A DNA stretch of 64,000 nt from Pulicaria dysenterica (Eukaryota > Streptophyta > Magnoliopsida > Asterales > Asteraceae): NCBI GenBank assembly GCA_947179395.2, contig OX359295.1, positions 44,953,083 to 45,017,082 on the forward strand, read 5' to 3'. Position numbers and translations under genes: made by a program. The notes under the pieces are model-generated. The model saw only the letters and a list, made by a program, of their open reading frames with translations, did not search any database and was not told where the DNA came from. This document shows positions 1 through 12,000 of this stretch, piece by piece. Within the stretch, counting starts at the first letter, position 1; every line of letters starts with the position of its first letter.

Positions 1-53
1 CCATGAATTCCACTTACTAAATCAATGGTTAAGATTGATTCTCCCGGTTCTTG

Positions 54-55
<2 letters not shown>
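1..55 (-). repeat. Partial MITE copy (TA-associated family), cut by window edge
   Basis: The first 17 bases are the reverse complement of bases 197-213 in the next MITE copy, and the following AT-rich stretch matches its end region loosely. It therefore looks like the end of another family member in opposite orientation, abutting the TA microsatellite. The rest lies outside the window. Confidence 0.5.

Positions 56-128
<73 letters not shown>
56..128. repeat. (TA)n microsatellite
   Basis: An uninterrupted run of TA dinucleotides of about 36 repeats lies between two MITE copies. Tyr-Ile repeat reading frames through it are artefacts. Confidence 0.97.
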
Positions 129-131
<3 letters not shown>

Positions 132-352
132 GAAGGTTCAAATGAGAATGAGAAATTAATTGAGAATGAGAGACTAAATCTCAGCCGTTCATTTTGTAAG
201 TGGAATTCATGGATGGAAAGCGTGGGGGAATCGAGTGTGGCAGGGTGCATGTGAGGAATTCATGGGTGGGCAATGACATTGAAGGAGGGGGAATTGGACG
301 GCTGGGATTGAGTCTCCATTCTAAAAAATATTTAAGTTCTCATTTGAACCTC
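129..352 (+). mobile_element. TA-associated MITE, copy 1
   Basis: The left end carries GGTTCAAATGAGAA and the right end carries its reverse complement TTCTCATTTGAACC. The inverted similarity continues inward imperfectly to CAGCCGT near each end. TA runs flank both sides (56-128 and about 354-366). The core (near 230-295) recurs in inverted orientation at 52694-52902. There is no coding capacity. The TA flanks fit insertion into TA microsatellites, as known for mTA/Micron-like MITEs, but the superfamily is not settled. Confidence 0.7.
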
Positions 353-368
353 CCACTATATATATATA

Positions 369-592
369 GGAAGAAGTTCATTTGAGAACCATTATTAATA
401 CGAGAACCGTGGAAACCAATTTTAGCCGTTAATTTGATAAGTGAAATTTACGGATGTAGAGCGTGGGGGATCATGTGTGGTAGGGTGCATGGTAATAAAT
501 TCATGGCTGAGTGATGATATTGAAAGAAGGAAAATTGGACGGCTCAGATTAGTTCTCGCGATATTAATAGTTTTCAAATAAACTTCTTTATA
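369..592 (+). mobile_element. TA-associated MITE, copy 2
   Basis: The ends are GAAGTTCATTTGAGAAC on the left and the complement of GAAGTTTATTTGAAAAC on the right. The core again has the pattern of GTGGGG, TGTGGTAGGGTGCAT, an ATTCATGG segment and GGACGGCT, as in copy 1. Short TA runs flank it (358-367 and 590-598). It appears more diverged than copy 1. No genes. Confidence 0.65.
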
Positions 593-836
593 TATATAGT
601 TATTAAAGATTCATCTGTTTGCTTCAAAAATAAAAAATGTTGTACACATATGGAAGGATTAATTTTTGTTGTCAAAAATCAACTTCTGTTTTAAAACCAA
701 CTTCCATATAATATGGACTATGGACTTCTATAGCTACTGAATTGTAATAATAGTGACTAAAACTAAACATCTTTAAGCGTATCAATCAATATCCTTTTTA
801 AATAAGATCTATTTAAAATGGTTATTAAGCCTCATA
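593..836. other. Intergenic AT-rich DNA with a repeat fragment
   Basis: No gene is seen. Bases 718-830 resemble the start of the 1255-bp tandem unit at 40171 (shared GGACTTCTATAGC, AATCAATATCC and AATAAGATCTATT), so this is probably a degraded copy of the same dispersed sequence. Confidence 0.55.
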
Positions 837-961
837 TTAAAGTATATTTTTTTTTGAACGGCAAAAGTTACAAGACCGGAGCTTCGGCATTGCCATCACC
901 CCGAGCAAGCAACCAATCAATTAACAATCCAGCAAGATGCTGAAAAAAAAATTACAAGGGA

Positions 962-3900
962 TTACAGGAAACAAGTTTGAGGACTACAGCACCAATCCAA
1001 CCATCTATTATCTAAATTACAGTTCTTACTCCTATTCTTAATCCAAAAGAAAGAGAAAGCTTGAATTTGACTGATAATTAATTGACCATTTGCCCGTGCC
1101 ATTCTTTGAAAGATCTGCTCATTCCTCAGTCGCCAAACAAACCATAAATACGAGTAGATTACAGCCGTAAACGCCTTCAGTGTATCACCAGTGAGCCCCG
1201 AATCAGATCCCCATTTTAGAAGCAGGGTAATATCTTGGATACAATGACTATCCAATCCCCACCAAGCTGCTAAGTTACAGATGATGCCTTTTGCGATAGA
1301 ACATGTGGTGAACAAATGATCCTCTGTTTCTTCACTTTCATTGCAAAGTGCACAGTTGGTAGACAATAAAATGACTCCCCTTTTCTGCAAATTAGATTTC
1401 GTGGCCATTCTCCTGTGATTTACTCTCCATGCATTTATTGATACTTTACTTGGAACCCAATTAGTCCAGAGAAAGTTCCAATTATTTGTTCCAATTAAAC
1501 TCCGATTATCAAAGACTTTCCTTAGGGAAGAAACAGTAAACATACCAGATGGTTCAAGGGCCCAAGATATGGTTCGAGAATTTGGAGGATCATTCTGTTG
1601 GGATTGGAACCAGGTTGCTAGCGGGATGTTAAACCTATCAAACTGTTTATGAATTTTAGCTATGTTTCTCCACAGCCCCGTGGTTTTACCGTTTGGATTT
1701 GCCTTCTCTAAATCACCATCAGCTCCATGTATGGCTTGTATGACATTCTTCCACAGTGAGCCTTGTTCAAATTTAAATCTCCACCACCATTTTGCGAGGA
1801 GTGCCAAGTTAAGGGACTTTAGACTACCGATATCTAAACCACCATGTTGTTTCTCGTTAAGTATTTGATTCCACGAAACCCAAGTGATTTTGTTTGTGTC
1901 CCCGTAAGAGCCCCAAAAAAATTTCGATCTTTTACTCTCCAGTTTTTTTAACACCTTTTCTGGTACTTTAAACAAGGAAAAGAAGTATGTCCCTAGACTT
2001 CCAAGGACAGATTTAGACAAGGTTAATCTACCACCAATGGAGAGATTTCTAGCTTTCCATTTCGATAATTTAGAATCAAATTTATCAAGAATAGGAGCCC
2101 ATGTCTCATATCTATTAGTGGACGCCCCTATTGGCAGACCAAGATACGAAAATGGAAAAGCACCAGAATTACATTTGTACTTTGCAGCAAGGAACTCCAC
2201 TTCTTCTCGAGAAACACCAACACCCAAAAGAGTACTTTTTGTTAGATTAATTTTCAGGCCAGACGAAAGGTAGAAGCATCGTAGTATTCGAATGAGGTTT
2301 TTGATGTTAGAATCAGCCCAGTCTCCCATAAATATGACATCATCAGCGTATTGCAAGTGAGAAATTGTGGGGCCGTTACCAGGTAATTTAATTCCATTGA
2401 AAACACCTTTGGAGATAGCTTCTTTCATAGCAATGTTCAAGGCTTCCGCGGCAATGATAAAGAGAAATGGGGCCATCGGGTCACCTTGCCTGACCCCTCT
2501 CTTCATAATAAATTCTTTCGAAGGAGATCCATTGATTAAAATAGAGATGGAAGCCGATGTCAAACATCCTTCTATCCACTTCCTCCATTTGGCACCAAAG
2601 TTCATTTGAGCGAGGACCTCGTCAATAAATGACCACTCAATAGAGTCGAAAGCTTTTTCAAAATCCACTTTGAAGACCATCGCATGCCTCTTGGATTTAT
2701 TTAACCAAGAAATAACCTCACTAACGATCATTGGACCATCCAAAATGCTTCTACCTTCGATATATGCAGTTTGCTCTTGGCCAATGACCTCTCCAATTAC
2801 CAACCGTAGCCGATTAGCTAATAGTTTGGCAATAATTTTGTAAAAACTATTCAAGAGACTAATGGGCCTGTAGTCTCCGAACGAGAGAGGAGTGCTCGAT
2901 TTAGGAATGAGACAGAAGAAGGAGGAGTTACAACCTCTATCAATACAACCCGAGACTTCAAAATTTTTTACAGCCGAGAAGATATCTTCCTTAAGAAAGT
3001 CCCAAAACTTCTTAAAAAAACCGAATGTAAAACCGTCCGGTCCCGGGGCTTTCTCTGAACCAATATCCCAAACTGCTCGCTTAATTTCCTCCCTAGAGAA
3101 ATCCATCTCTAACGATTCAGATTGTGATTGTGAAAGTTTTTTGAATAAGCTGCTACGAAATGAGGGTCTCCTACCAGGTGAGCTTGAGAATTTCCTAGAA
3201 AAGAAATCGAGCGCTTCTTGTTTGATCGAGACTGGGTCAGTAATCCATGTGCAATTTTTTGAGATGCCATGGATGAAATTATTACGGTTGTGGTGATTTA
3301 TGATGCCGTGGAAGAAGCTTGAATTCTCGTCACCTTCAATCTACCATCTAATTCTCGATTTTTGTTTAAGGTCAAGTCTATCCTTCTTCTCCAGTTCCTT
3401 AATGACGAGAATGTGGTCTTGCCTTGCTTTTATTTCTGCAGGGGATAGGCTTGTAGCTTCTGCTTTTGATTCCAATTCATCCACTTTCTTTTTAAGATTG
3501 ATAAGAATTCCTTTTTTGTTTATATCCTCTTCTTTTCTCCACGCTTTGATTTCTTGCTTTAATTGTCTTAGCTTCCACATAAGATGTTTAATTGACACAT
3601 CAGCCCCCTGTGAACTACCACACGACCATTTATCTTCAACCAGCTTAATCAGCTTTTTATCCTGCAGCCAAGAGTTGAAAAATCGAAAGTATGTAGGTCC
3701 AAAGTCTACCGCTGATGCTTTAAGGCAGATTGGACTATGATCAGAATGTATTTTTGGAAAGATAACGACACTAGGATTGGGCCACCAGTCAAAGAAGTTA
3801 GCTGTCACTAGAAATCTATCTAGTTTGCTAAACTTGGTTCCATCCTTATTCATTCTAGTGTATTTTTTTCCCCCACTTTTAACTTCTATCAGTCCTGAGT

Positions 3901-4411
3901 TTGATATAAATTCATTGAAAATTTGTGCACCATGGAATGAGAAGTTCGTTCCCTTTCTTTCTTCCCGAGACCGAACTTCATTAAAGTCTCCGAAGACTAT
4001 CCATTTAAAATCTGAGTTTACTTCTATTAATTTCGAGACATTGTCCCACAGAATCTTCTTTTTGCTCAAGTCTTGTGGTGCATAAATGTTAACAAAACCA
4101 CATCTTGTGTTCCCACCAGCCCAATTTCCCCACACAGCAAGGTAATCACTACCTTTACAAGAATTAGTTTTTGAGAAAAAAGTTGGGTCCCATATTGATA
4201 TAATGCCGCCCGATCTACCCCTAACGTTTACGTGATCAAAATTGAAAGGTTTATTGCCCCAAATTGCTTTTATAAGATTAAGTTCAGGATCTGAGATGAA
4301 GGTTTCCAGAAGCCCAAGAAAATGGATTTTATTTTTGAAACACATTTCTTTCGCCCAATCTTGCTTCTCTTCTGAAGCAACGCCTCTAATATTCAAGGAG
4401 ATAATATTCAT
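962..4411 (-). pseudogene. LINE ORF2: endonuclease-reverse transcriptase with one in-frame TAG
   Basis: The protein opens with an APE-type endonuclease (start MNIISLNIRG, acidic site residue in LLET, then VFGDFNEVRS and IHSDHSPICL). A reverse transcriptase follows (KAPGPDGF, YRPISLLNS, the YADD catalytic motif), and the C-terminus has a zf-RVT-like region with spaced Cys/His (CALCNESEETEDHLF). The two halves are in the same frame and are separated only by a TAG at 3341-3343, directly after KQKSRIRW and before EGDENS, a conserved stretch of plant L1 ORF2. Without that codon the frame runs about 1150 codons, normal for the family. The start ATG at 4409-4411 overlaps the ORF1 stop as ATGA. Its role in the family is to nick target DNA and copy the LINE RNA in place. 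A single base change could have created the stop. Confidence 0.9.
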
Positions 4412-6287
4412 TGAATAACGACAACATCACCTGACTTGGAGACTAGTTTTCTGACATCAGCCTCACATCCTTCCATGTTGAATCCAATTAAATTGCCGAT
4501 CTCCATGGTGTCTCTAACCTCAATTGATGTATCTGTAGAATTCGAGTTTCTAGGGCTCTTACGAGTGGAGTTTCTTTCAACCGATCCATTAGCATCACCA
4601 TCTTCATTGATCCTTTTATTAAGATCAATCGAATCCTTGGAAATGGAAGTCGAAGGACCTGCTGAGTTTGACTTTGATCTCATAGATGCACTAATGAAGT
4701 TCTCACCTGTTTCTTTCTGATCCCACGGAGAAGGAATTTTGATTTTAATGGGAAAGGGGCTTTATGGAACTGGGAGATTTTAGGGCCCGATTTGGCTTTA
4801 GATGGATTCTCAAAATTATAGGTGGAGGGAGGTCTAACAACTGAGGGAGAGCCCAGGTTAGAGACCAAATTTTGGGCCACGGATGGGCTAATAGGAGGAG
4901 GTTGGGATGGGCCACCATTTAGTGGCTGGAGTGGAATACCAAATGAATGGGAAGGGGTCTCACAGCCGACATAATGACCTATGGTGGGATAAAGTTGGTT
5001 CCCAATGGGCTGATTATGGGGAAGTGAATTTGCCGCCCTGGAGACTTCTGCCGAGTCAGCCACGAACTCGTCATTCGAGGTGGAGTGACCCTCCAGGTTC
5101 TTCTCATCCGATGAGTTTTGATCATGCAACTTTTCGACTACCCTTTCTTCCACGTCGTCGATTTCGTCCCCCTCCGATCGTGAACCATCTTGTTCATTCA
5201 GCTCATCATCACTCTGGTAATGATCGGAGAGGGATTTCTGATCTAAGGAGACCTTGTGCGAAATTGAGTTGATAATTTTAATTTAGTCACTATAATCTTC
5301 AATTACCGAAATATGATATATAACGTCGTCAATGAGGATTTTGCTACGACAGTTAATAATGTTGAGATGCTTTGTAAGAACCACCACCTTCCCAAAGGAA
5401 AGGTTGAGTTCATCACCGCTACATTCATCTGAGTTTAGGATTGTACCCCACCTCTTTGCAACCTCTTCGAATGCCTGAGTAGACCATGCATGTGGAGGAA
5501 TACCAATGATGGTAAGTGATGCAATTCTTTCCTCTGTTCTGTAGTTGTTGTCACCGAACCTGAGGCTATCAAACCATTGTATCCATGTATCCTTGGCTTC
5601 TGAAAGAAACTCAGCAGCCATTGCCTCTGAATCAAATTCAAGCATGATGTTTAGTCCTCCCAGATATCTGATAGTAGCACTCAGCCCCCCTTCATTATCC
5701 ATTGCATTCGAGAGGCCATGTAGAGTTGATAAGTTCTTCACTTTCCCAATGAGGTTTTCTTTTACCCAGATTCTTGTCTCTCTTGCTGTGATGATTGTGG
5801 ATATAGTCTCCTCTCTACTAATGATATCCTTCTTAGAATTTTTCACTACGTCGGCAAATGATCTTGAGTTAGAAACCCAATTGTTGCTTCTAAAGTTGAC
5901 TGAGATTGGCCTATTTGGGGCGATGGGGGGTATTTTTACATTCATGTATTTCCTATTGTATTTAGCTAAGTTGATATTAAGTCTGAAACTCCCAATGCAA
6001 ACGTTCCTCATTTTCATTTCCATTTCATTTGTCGATTGTACGTCGATAAATCGAGCAAATCCGAAATTCAGTTTGGCCTTATTTTTCTTTTTGGCGATAT
6101 AGATATCGGCGACCTTTCCGTACTTCATCATAATTTTCCATAAATCTTCGACCTTCGTGTCGTTGGGGAAGTTTGACAGGTAGTAAGTTGTTTCCGATCC
6201 AACAAGGTTGCTGCAGTTGTCTGTCTGGCGAGGTGCTCTTTTCTTTGCTACTACCTGTCTCCATTCTCCTGCAGTGCCAGACTCCAT
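4408..6287 (-). pseudogene. LINE ORF1: RRM RNA-binding protein, one stop and one frameshift
   Basis: The start is taken at ATG 6285-6287 (MESGTAGEWR); a longer reading to 6404 would cross the target duplication into flanking DNA. Residues of about 30-110 form an RRM with RNP2-like YYLSNF and RNP1-like NFGFARF, typical of ORF1 in many plant L1 elements. A TAA at 5283-5285 interrupts the frame, which then continues in the same frame into an acidic, Ser/Pro-rich tail. A one-base frameshift near 4750-4770, in a run of G and A, moves the C-terminal 100 residues to another frame, ending at TGA 4408-4410. That TGA shares bases with the ORF2 ATG. The product would coat LINE RNA. The TAA could instead be the true end of a shorter ORF1, but the open frame beyond it argues for decay. 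Confidence 0.8.
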
Positions 6288-6339
6288 CTTAGCACTCCGT
6301 ATCCTTTTTTTAGTACCTACCAATTGAAGTATATAATAT

Positions 6340-6745
6340 ATTGATTTGTCATAATTTGGATGATTTGAGTTTGTATTGTAAACGCGTCTATTCTTAAATA
6401 TCAATCAATTCTATTAGGGCATCTAATGAGGGTTATTTTCCTGCAAAAATCATTTAATGTTATCTCTTTTTGTTTTCTTTGCCTCATTCAATTAAACCGC
6501 TTTTCATTTAATTAGCCGGAACTCTATCTAATTCAATTAGGACATTCATGGAGGGAAAATAATATAATGGGTGAATGGTTTCACCGAATCTCATCTTCAC
6601 AAATCATTCAATATTGTCCCTTACTTTTCTTCTAGTTCAGTTAAGCCGCTTCTTATTTAATTAGGTGATTGTTCATTTTCTTTCCTATATATCATTTAAT
6701 GTAGCCGCTTCTCATTTAATTAGGCAATTGTTCTTTTTTCTTTCT
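6340..6745. repeat. Degenerate array of ~170-bp repeat (array A, left part)
   Basis: Recurring phrases such as AATTAGGACATTCATGGAGG, CTTCACAAATCATTCAAT and AAGCCGCTTCTCATTTAATT repeat here. They occur again at 15229-15360, 28712-28857 and 45785-46440. The entry sequence (GATTTGAGTTTGTATTG) also matches 45803-45819. This looks like one array cut apart by the second LINE and the CACTA element. No gene is present. Confidence 0.65.
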
Positions 6746-6769
6746 TTTTTTTTTCTTTTTTTTTTTTTT

Positions 6770-9030
6770 GAACTGCAGTATTATATTAATTCCACACAAG
6801 AAGTTTTACGTGTGTCCATCATTTTACAGCCCACAACAAGGAACACCTCAAGGAGATACTTTACAACTTAACTTGATGATTCCACACAAAAAGCTCATAA
6901 TTTGCACACTTTTGAAATAGACAGCGGCTAAAGTGGACAGCGACTGTGGTAGCACACCATTAGGATACTGATTTAGAAAATTTTCCACAGCACTCAATTA
7001 TTATGTATCTCATATTCCATTTCCTACTCTGTTTTGCTTCGGTTACCACCACCACACAACACTTTATTCACTCAGCTGCAGCTTACGGCTATTACTGCAT
7101 GCTTTCGTTATGAACATAGAAAACATAGCAGCCACTTCACCATTCGGGCAGTGTCCAGCACGGAAGCACAGCGACTTCCTTACAGCGACAGTCTCAGAGC
7201 AGCGTGTATAACACAACATATTTGGACAGCATCAAAAACGTCAACACCATATCCCAACAGCGCGAGGTAATGGATCCATCAGCATATCACAGCAGATTTT
7301 CATGTTGTTTAGAACAGTAAGCAACAGCTGATCACAACATCCTACATTAACAGCAACAAAGCATTTGTCCTACAGGAAGTGTCCTTCCTCCAACCTCGCA
7401 ATTTGTTGTTTCACTTCATCATACCAGCCATCGAATTGATTCACACATTACTAACACCCACTCACTAACCAAACAAATATACCTGTACCACACTTTAGGA
7501 CTAATCCACTTGGATAGTATCACAAAAGACTACCACTGCTTAAAAGGTTTTAAAACTCTAAAACAGCTCATCTTGACCAAACAATACACATCACCGTTCC
7601 ACTGTGCAAACTCATAACATGCAGCAGGCTTATTAACCGAACAACATCGCCCAGACGACACTTAAGCACATGAAGGCGTCGTATTCAGGATAAAGCGCCG
7701 TAAGACTTCACTACAGGACTATGATCTGCCATAGTTATAAGATCATGCACCAGGTCAATAGTTACTTAATAATAACATGACAAAGGAATTAAGTAACAAG
7801 TGACCGAAATGACTCTGTGGCTCAACAGGGATAACTGTAACAACTCACATGGAATAAGATTGAATCTCCCCCCACTCTAAATCACTCAATAATACCTCAT
7901 TGTACCGGCACCCTCACACACAGAAAAGATTCAGGGGCTCAACAGGTTTGATAAGGTAAAATGAAACACCCGACACAACCACCACCTCCTTCCCTCCAAC
8001 ATCCAAATATTCCGTACCACACCCCTTATAACCCCACAACCTAGATTGGTCCCCACACGTCTGACCTCTACCAAAGAAACCAGCCAATACTCCAGCCCAA
8101 CCCACAAGCTCCCCACCCAACTCGACACCAGGGTGTGACCCCACTCACTCAGCACCACACCCCATGCTGATTTGAACAACAGCAACCCAAAACACCTATC
8201 ACAGTGACCACTCACGCCAAAACAAACACTTGAGTCCACATGACCAGCACTCTATCATAGAAAACGATGGCTCATATGACAGTGACCACTACCCAATACC
8301 CAAAACACACCTTCTACACCATTCAACCCTCAACCAACTGTTTAAGACATGAGTACTCATTACTATACCCAGAGACACCCTCTGGAAATACCACAAAACA
8401 GACACAATATAAGAGAGAAGAAACTATCACAGTGACCACTCACCCTAACCTATCAATTGTATCCACTCACACAAAACAATCACATATGACAGTGACCCAA
8501 CCCTGACACTCATATAACCGAGACCATTATACTCAAATCCCAACCAAACACCATGGTACCGCTAAGATCTCAACCATATTATAATAGAGCACATGGCTCT
8601 ACTATCATGCGTAGTACCCCTGAACAAGGTACCAAAACAACTCTATTTATTCCAATACACAACCGAGACTGCTTATGTAACTCATAATACAAGGGAAAGA
8701 ACCGGCTCCCAACACACCAACTCGAGAGTTCTACCTTCTACCATAACTTGCAAAAACATCCGAACGAACGAAACAAAAACAAAACAAAACCCCTCCAACC
8801 AGAACCCACCAAAGACCCACCCACCCAGCCCTTGAAACCGTAAAAACATGCCCTCCCACCCACCCAGGAACCATTATAAGAATTGCTCCAAACTTGACCT
8901 CCTGAAAGCTATCATCGGCCATACTCATAACCATCTGTACCTGTCAAAACCACAGCCTCACCCAACCGTTAAAGTAAAAATCTGTATGGATAGCTGACAT
9001 AAAACACAACCACGCCCTTTATCTACAACC
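6770..9030 (-). other. Long 3' region of the second LINE
   Basis: There is no credible gene between the RNase H stop and the poly(A). On the plus strand this stretch is rich in C and A and poor in G, meaning the LINE sense strand is G/T-rich. Between about 8190 and 8510 a phrase close to CACAGTGACCACTCAC recurs four times (also as ATGACAGTGACC). Small open frames here follow from the skew and low stop density. Confidence 0.6.
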
Positions 9031-9032
9031 AC

Positions 9033-12000
9033 CTATCCCCATAATACCAACGGACTCACCCTACATGACCCTTTTTTAGCCAGCTCATCAGCCGCGTAAT
9101 TCAGTTCTCTAGGAATAGCTCTAATCTCAAAATCTGCGCACGCCGCAGCAAGACTTTTAACTCTACCAGCAACCTCCCGCACTTCTTGAGCCGGTTCGAT
9201 AATGTCATTCACAATCTTATCCACTAACACTGAATCGACGCACACCACTATCTCCTCATTGCACAACTTCCTATTGCTCCTAAATACCAATAGTCCATAA
9301 TACACTGCTTCCAACTCAGCAACTATCGGACTGCATGCCCAAATTGATTTTGAAAAGGCACCAATGGTATCACCTTCCGGCCCTCTTTTAAAAACACCCC
9401 CTACACCCGCAGCACCTTCCACCGTATTTACTGACCCGTCCGTAAACAGCACTATCCGCTCCAGCTCCAGCTCCTTAACACCACTACCCAAACCTGACAT
9501 CAGAATATCCCCCTTTAACACTTCAATCGGCCTAATACACATGTCCAAGGTAGACCCAGCCACCATGGGCCACTTTGCAAAGCACCACTGACCTACCCTA
9601 ATCCAAACCAAGTCAATCAACTTTTCTACACTCACACTCTTATTATTGAATACCACATTATTTCTTTCTAACCAAACTGACCATATCACACTATAAAGGA
9701 CCACCATCCACACCTTTTTAATCCACTGTTTCTTGCATAGATTAGGCCACATCTCTACCAGCTCACCAACACTACCTGGTACGACCCAAGAAATACCTAC
9801 TAAAGACAAGACACTCGACCATACCGCCCATGATTTACTACACTGAAGGAGTAGGTGACCTGTAGACTCACTAACCCTACTACACAAAGGACAAACCGCA
9901 TCAGCTGACGACAACAAGCCCCTTTTAACAAGTTCCAACCTAGTTGGAATGCTATTCCATACTGCTTGCCATACAAAGAGACGTACTTTTGGGGGTCCCC
10001 AAAACTCCCAGATCTTATCAAAACCTTGACTCCCCGACCCCTCATTAAGAATACTTACCACACTCTTGACTGAGAACTCCCCACTAGACTCGAACCTCCA
10101 CCGGATCCTATCACTCCTGAACTTTTGAACATTCTGCGAATTAAGGGCTTCCATAAATTCATTATAAATCTCAACTTCCTAGTCGAACACCCTTCTTCTA
10201 AACTTTATATCCCATACCCAACACTCACCCCTCCAAAAACCAAAACTCTCAACCTTGCCTACCTTTTTAATAGCCAGAGCAAACATTCTAGGGAATCTAC
10301 TTTTCATATCAAAATCCCCTACCCATCTATCATTCCAAAAATCAAACATATCACCCTTCCCAAGAACCGCTACAAAACCAGACCTAATGACTTCTGCTAC
10401 TCTATCCTCTGCCGCAGATAACCTAGAAATGTTCTTCCAAATACTAGACATCTTAGCAGGTGCAGGACATAGCACACTAGAACCAAAGGAAAAATCCCCA
10501 TATTTACACTTGACAACCTTTTGCCACGCCGCATCCTCCTCATTCCAAAACCTCCAGATCCACTTTGATAGCAACGCTTGGTTTTTTTGACGCAGGTCTC
10601 CAACACCTAGTCCACCTTACCGTTTAGGCCTCTGAATCTTATTCCACGCAACCATACACATGCCCTTCTTATCCCCATCTCTAGACCAAAGAAATTGTCT
10701 TCTCAAACTTTCTAACTCCTTATACACCCCACTTGGCATACGGAACAGGTACATAAAGTACATTGGTAAGTAGAACGGATTTAATCAGTGTGATCTTACC
10801 TGCTTTAGATAAAAATCTGGCTTTCCACCCCTCCAGCCGCCTTCTGATCTTCTGAATTACAGGATCCCAGAAAGATTTACTCCTAGAGTTCCCTCCAATA
10901 GGTAGACCCAGATACGTGCAAGGAAACTTATCCACCTGACAACCCAGAATATTCCTAATCTCCTCTAAGCTACCCTCACCTACATTAACCCCATATACTA
11001 CACTCTTACTCATATTCAGTTTCATACCAGACATCAAATAGAACATCTTAAGTACTAAACTCATATTCCTGATTTGATCCACATCCATTTTATTACACAA
11101 CATTGTGTCATCTGCAAATTGAATGTGTGAAATGTTCAATGATGAATGACCATCCAACTTGATTCCCTCAAAGAGACCCATCTCCACTCCTTTACAAAAC
11201 AAAGCATTAATACCTTCTGCCGCAATATTAAACAGCATTGGAGATAACGGGTCCCCCTGCTTAAGCCCTCTTCTCATTAAGAACTTGCGTGTTGGTGACC
11301 CGTTCACCAGTACTGACAACGATGATATAGTAAGACACCCCATCATCCAAGATATCCATCTCTTACCAAAATTCATCTCTCTAAGCACCTCACCCAGGTA
11401 ACTCCACTCTATGGAGTCGTATGCCTTTTCGAAATCAAGTTTTAACAGGACCCCTTCCTCTTTCCTGCTCTTCAGCGAATGAATGATTTCTTCCACTATC
11501 ATCACACAGTCAAGTATTTGCCTACCCTTAGTAAAAGCAAACTGGAAACTACCAATTACCTCATGGATCACTAACCCTAATCTCCTAGCCAACACCTTTG
11601 CTACAATTTTATATAAACTGCCCACCAGAGATATTGGCCTATATTTTTTAATCGACCTAGGGGCCTTAACTTTCGGAATTAATGTAATGAAAGCCTCACC
11701 CAGCTCCCTTGGTAAAACGCCATCTTCATAGAATTCACTAATTAGCTTAAACAAATCTTCCCCTAACAGGTCCCAATGATCTTTAAAAAACTGCAAATTA
11801 AAACCATCCGGACCTGGTGCTTTCTCTCCATTACAGCACCATACGGCTTTCTTCACTTCATCTTTCTCAAACCCCCTTTCCAACCAGCTCCTGCTCTCCA
11901 CTGATAATTTCTTAACCCCTAACCCAGTAGCACTGATACAACACCTTCTACTTTCAAATTGGTGTTCAAAGTACCCCGCAATACCTTCTTTTACACTAAT

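Larger units (their letters stand above)
848..6323 (-). mobile_element. L1-type LINE, near full length
   Basis: A non-LTR retrotransposon lies on the minus strand. Its poly(A) appears as a T-run at 848-855 on the plus strand. Matching 11-bp target-site duplications flank it, TTAAAGTATAT at 837-847 and TTGAAGTATAT at 6324-6334 (10 of 11 match). In element order it carries a short 5' leader of about 36 nt, ORF1 with an RRM, ORF2 with apurinic endonuclease, reverse transcriptase and a zinc-binding C-terminal region, and a 3' tail of about 110 nt. Decay is limited to one stop and one frameshift in ORF1 and one stop in ORF2, so the insertion is fairly young. The very short leader may mean slight 5' truncation. 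Confidence 0.9.

Noticed and set aside
51..254. Reading frames of repeated Tyr-Ile on both strands
   Set aside because: They are translations of the TA microsatellite and MITE end, not genes.
7034..8934. Several 70-100 codon frames on both strands
   Set aside because: They lie in the skewed 3' region of the second LINE, with no domain, start context or splice signals. The C/A bias explains the low stop density.
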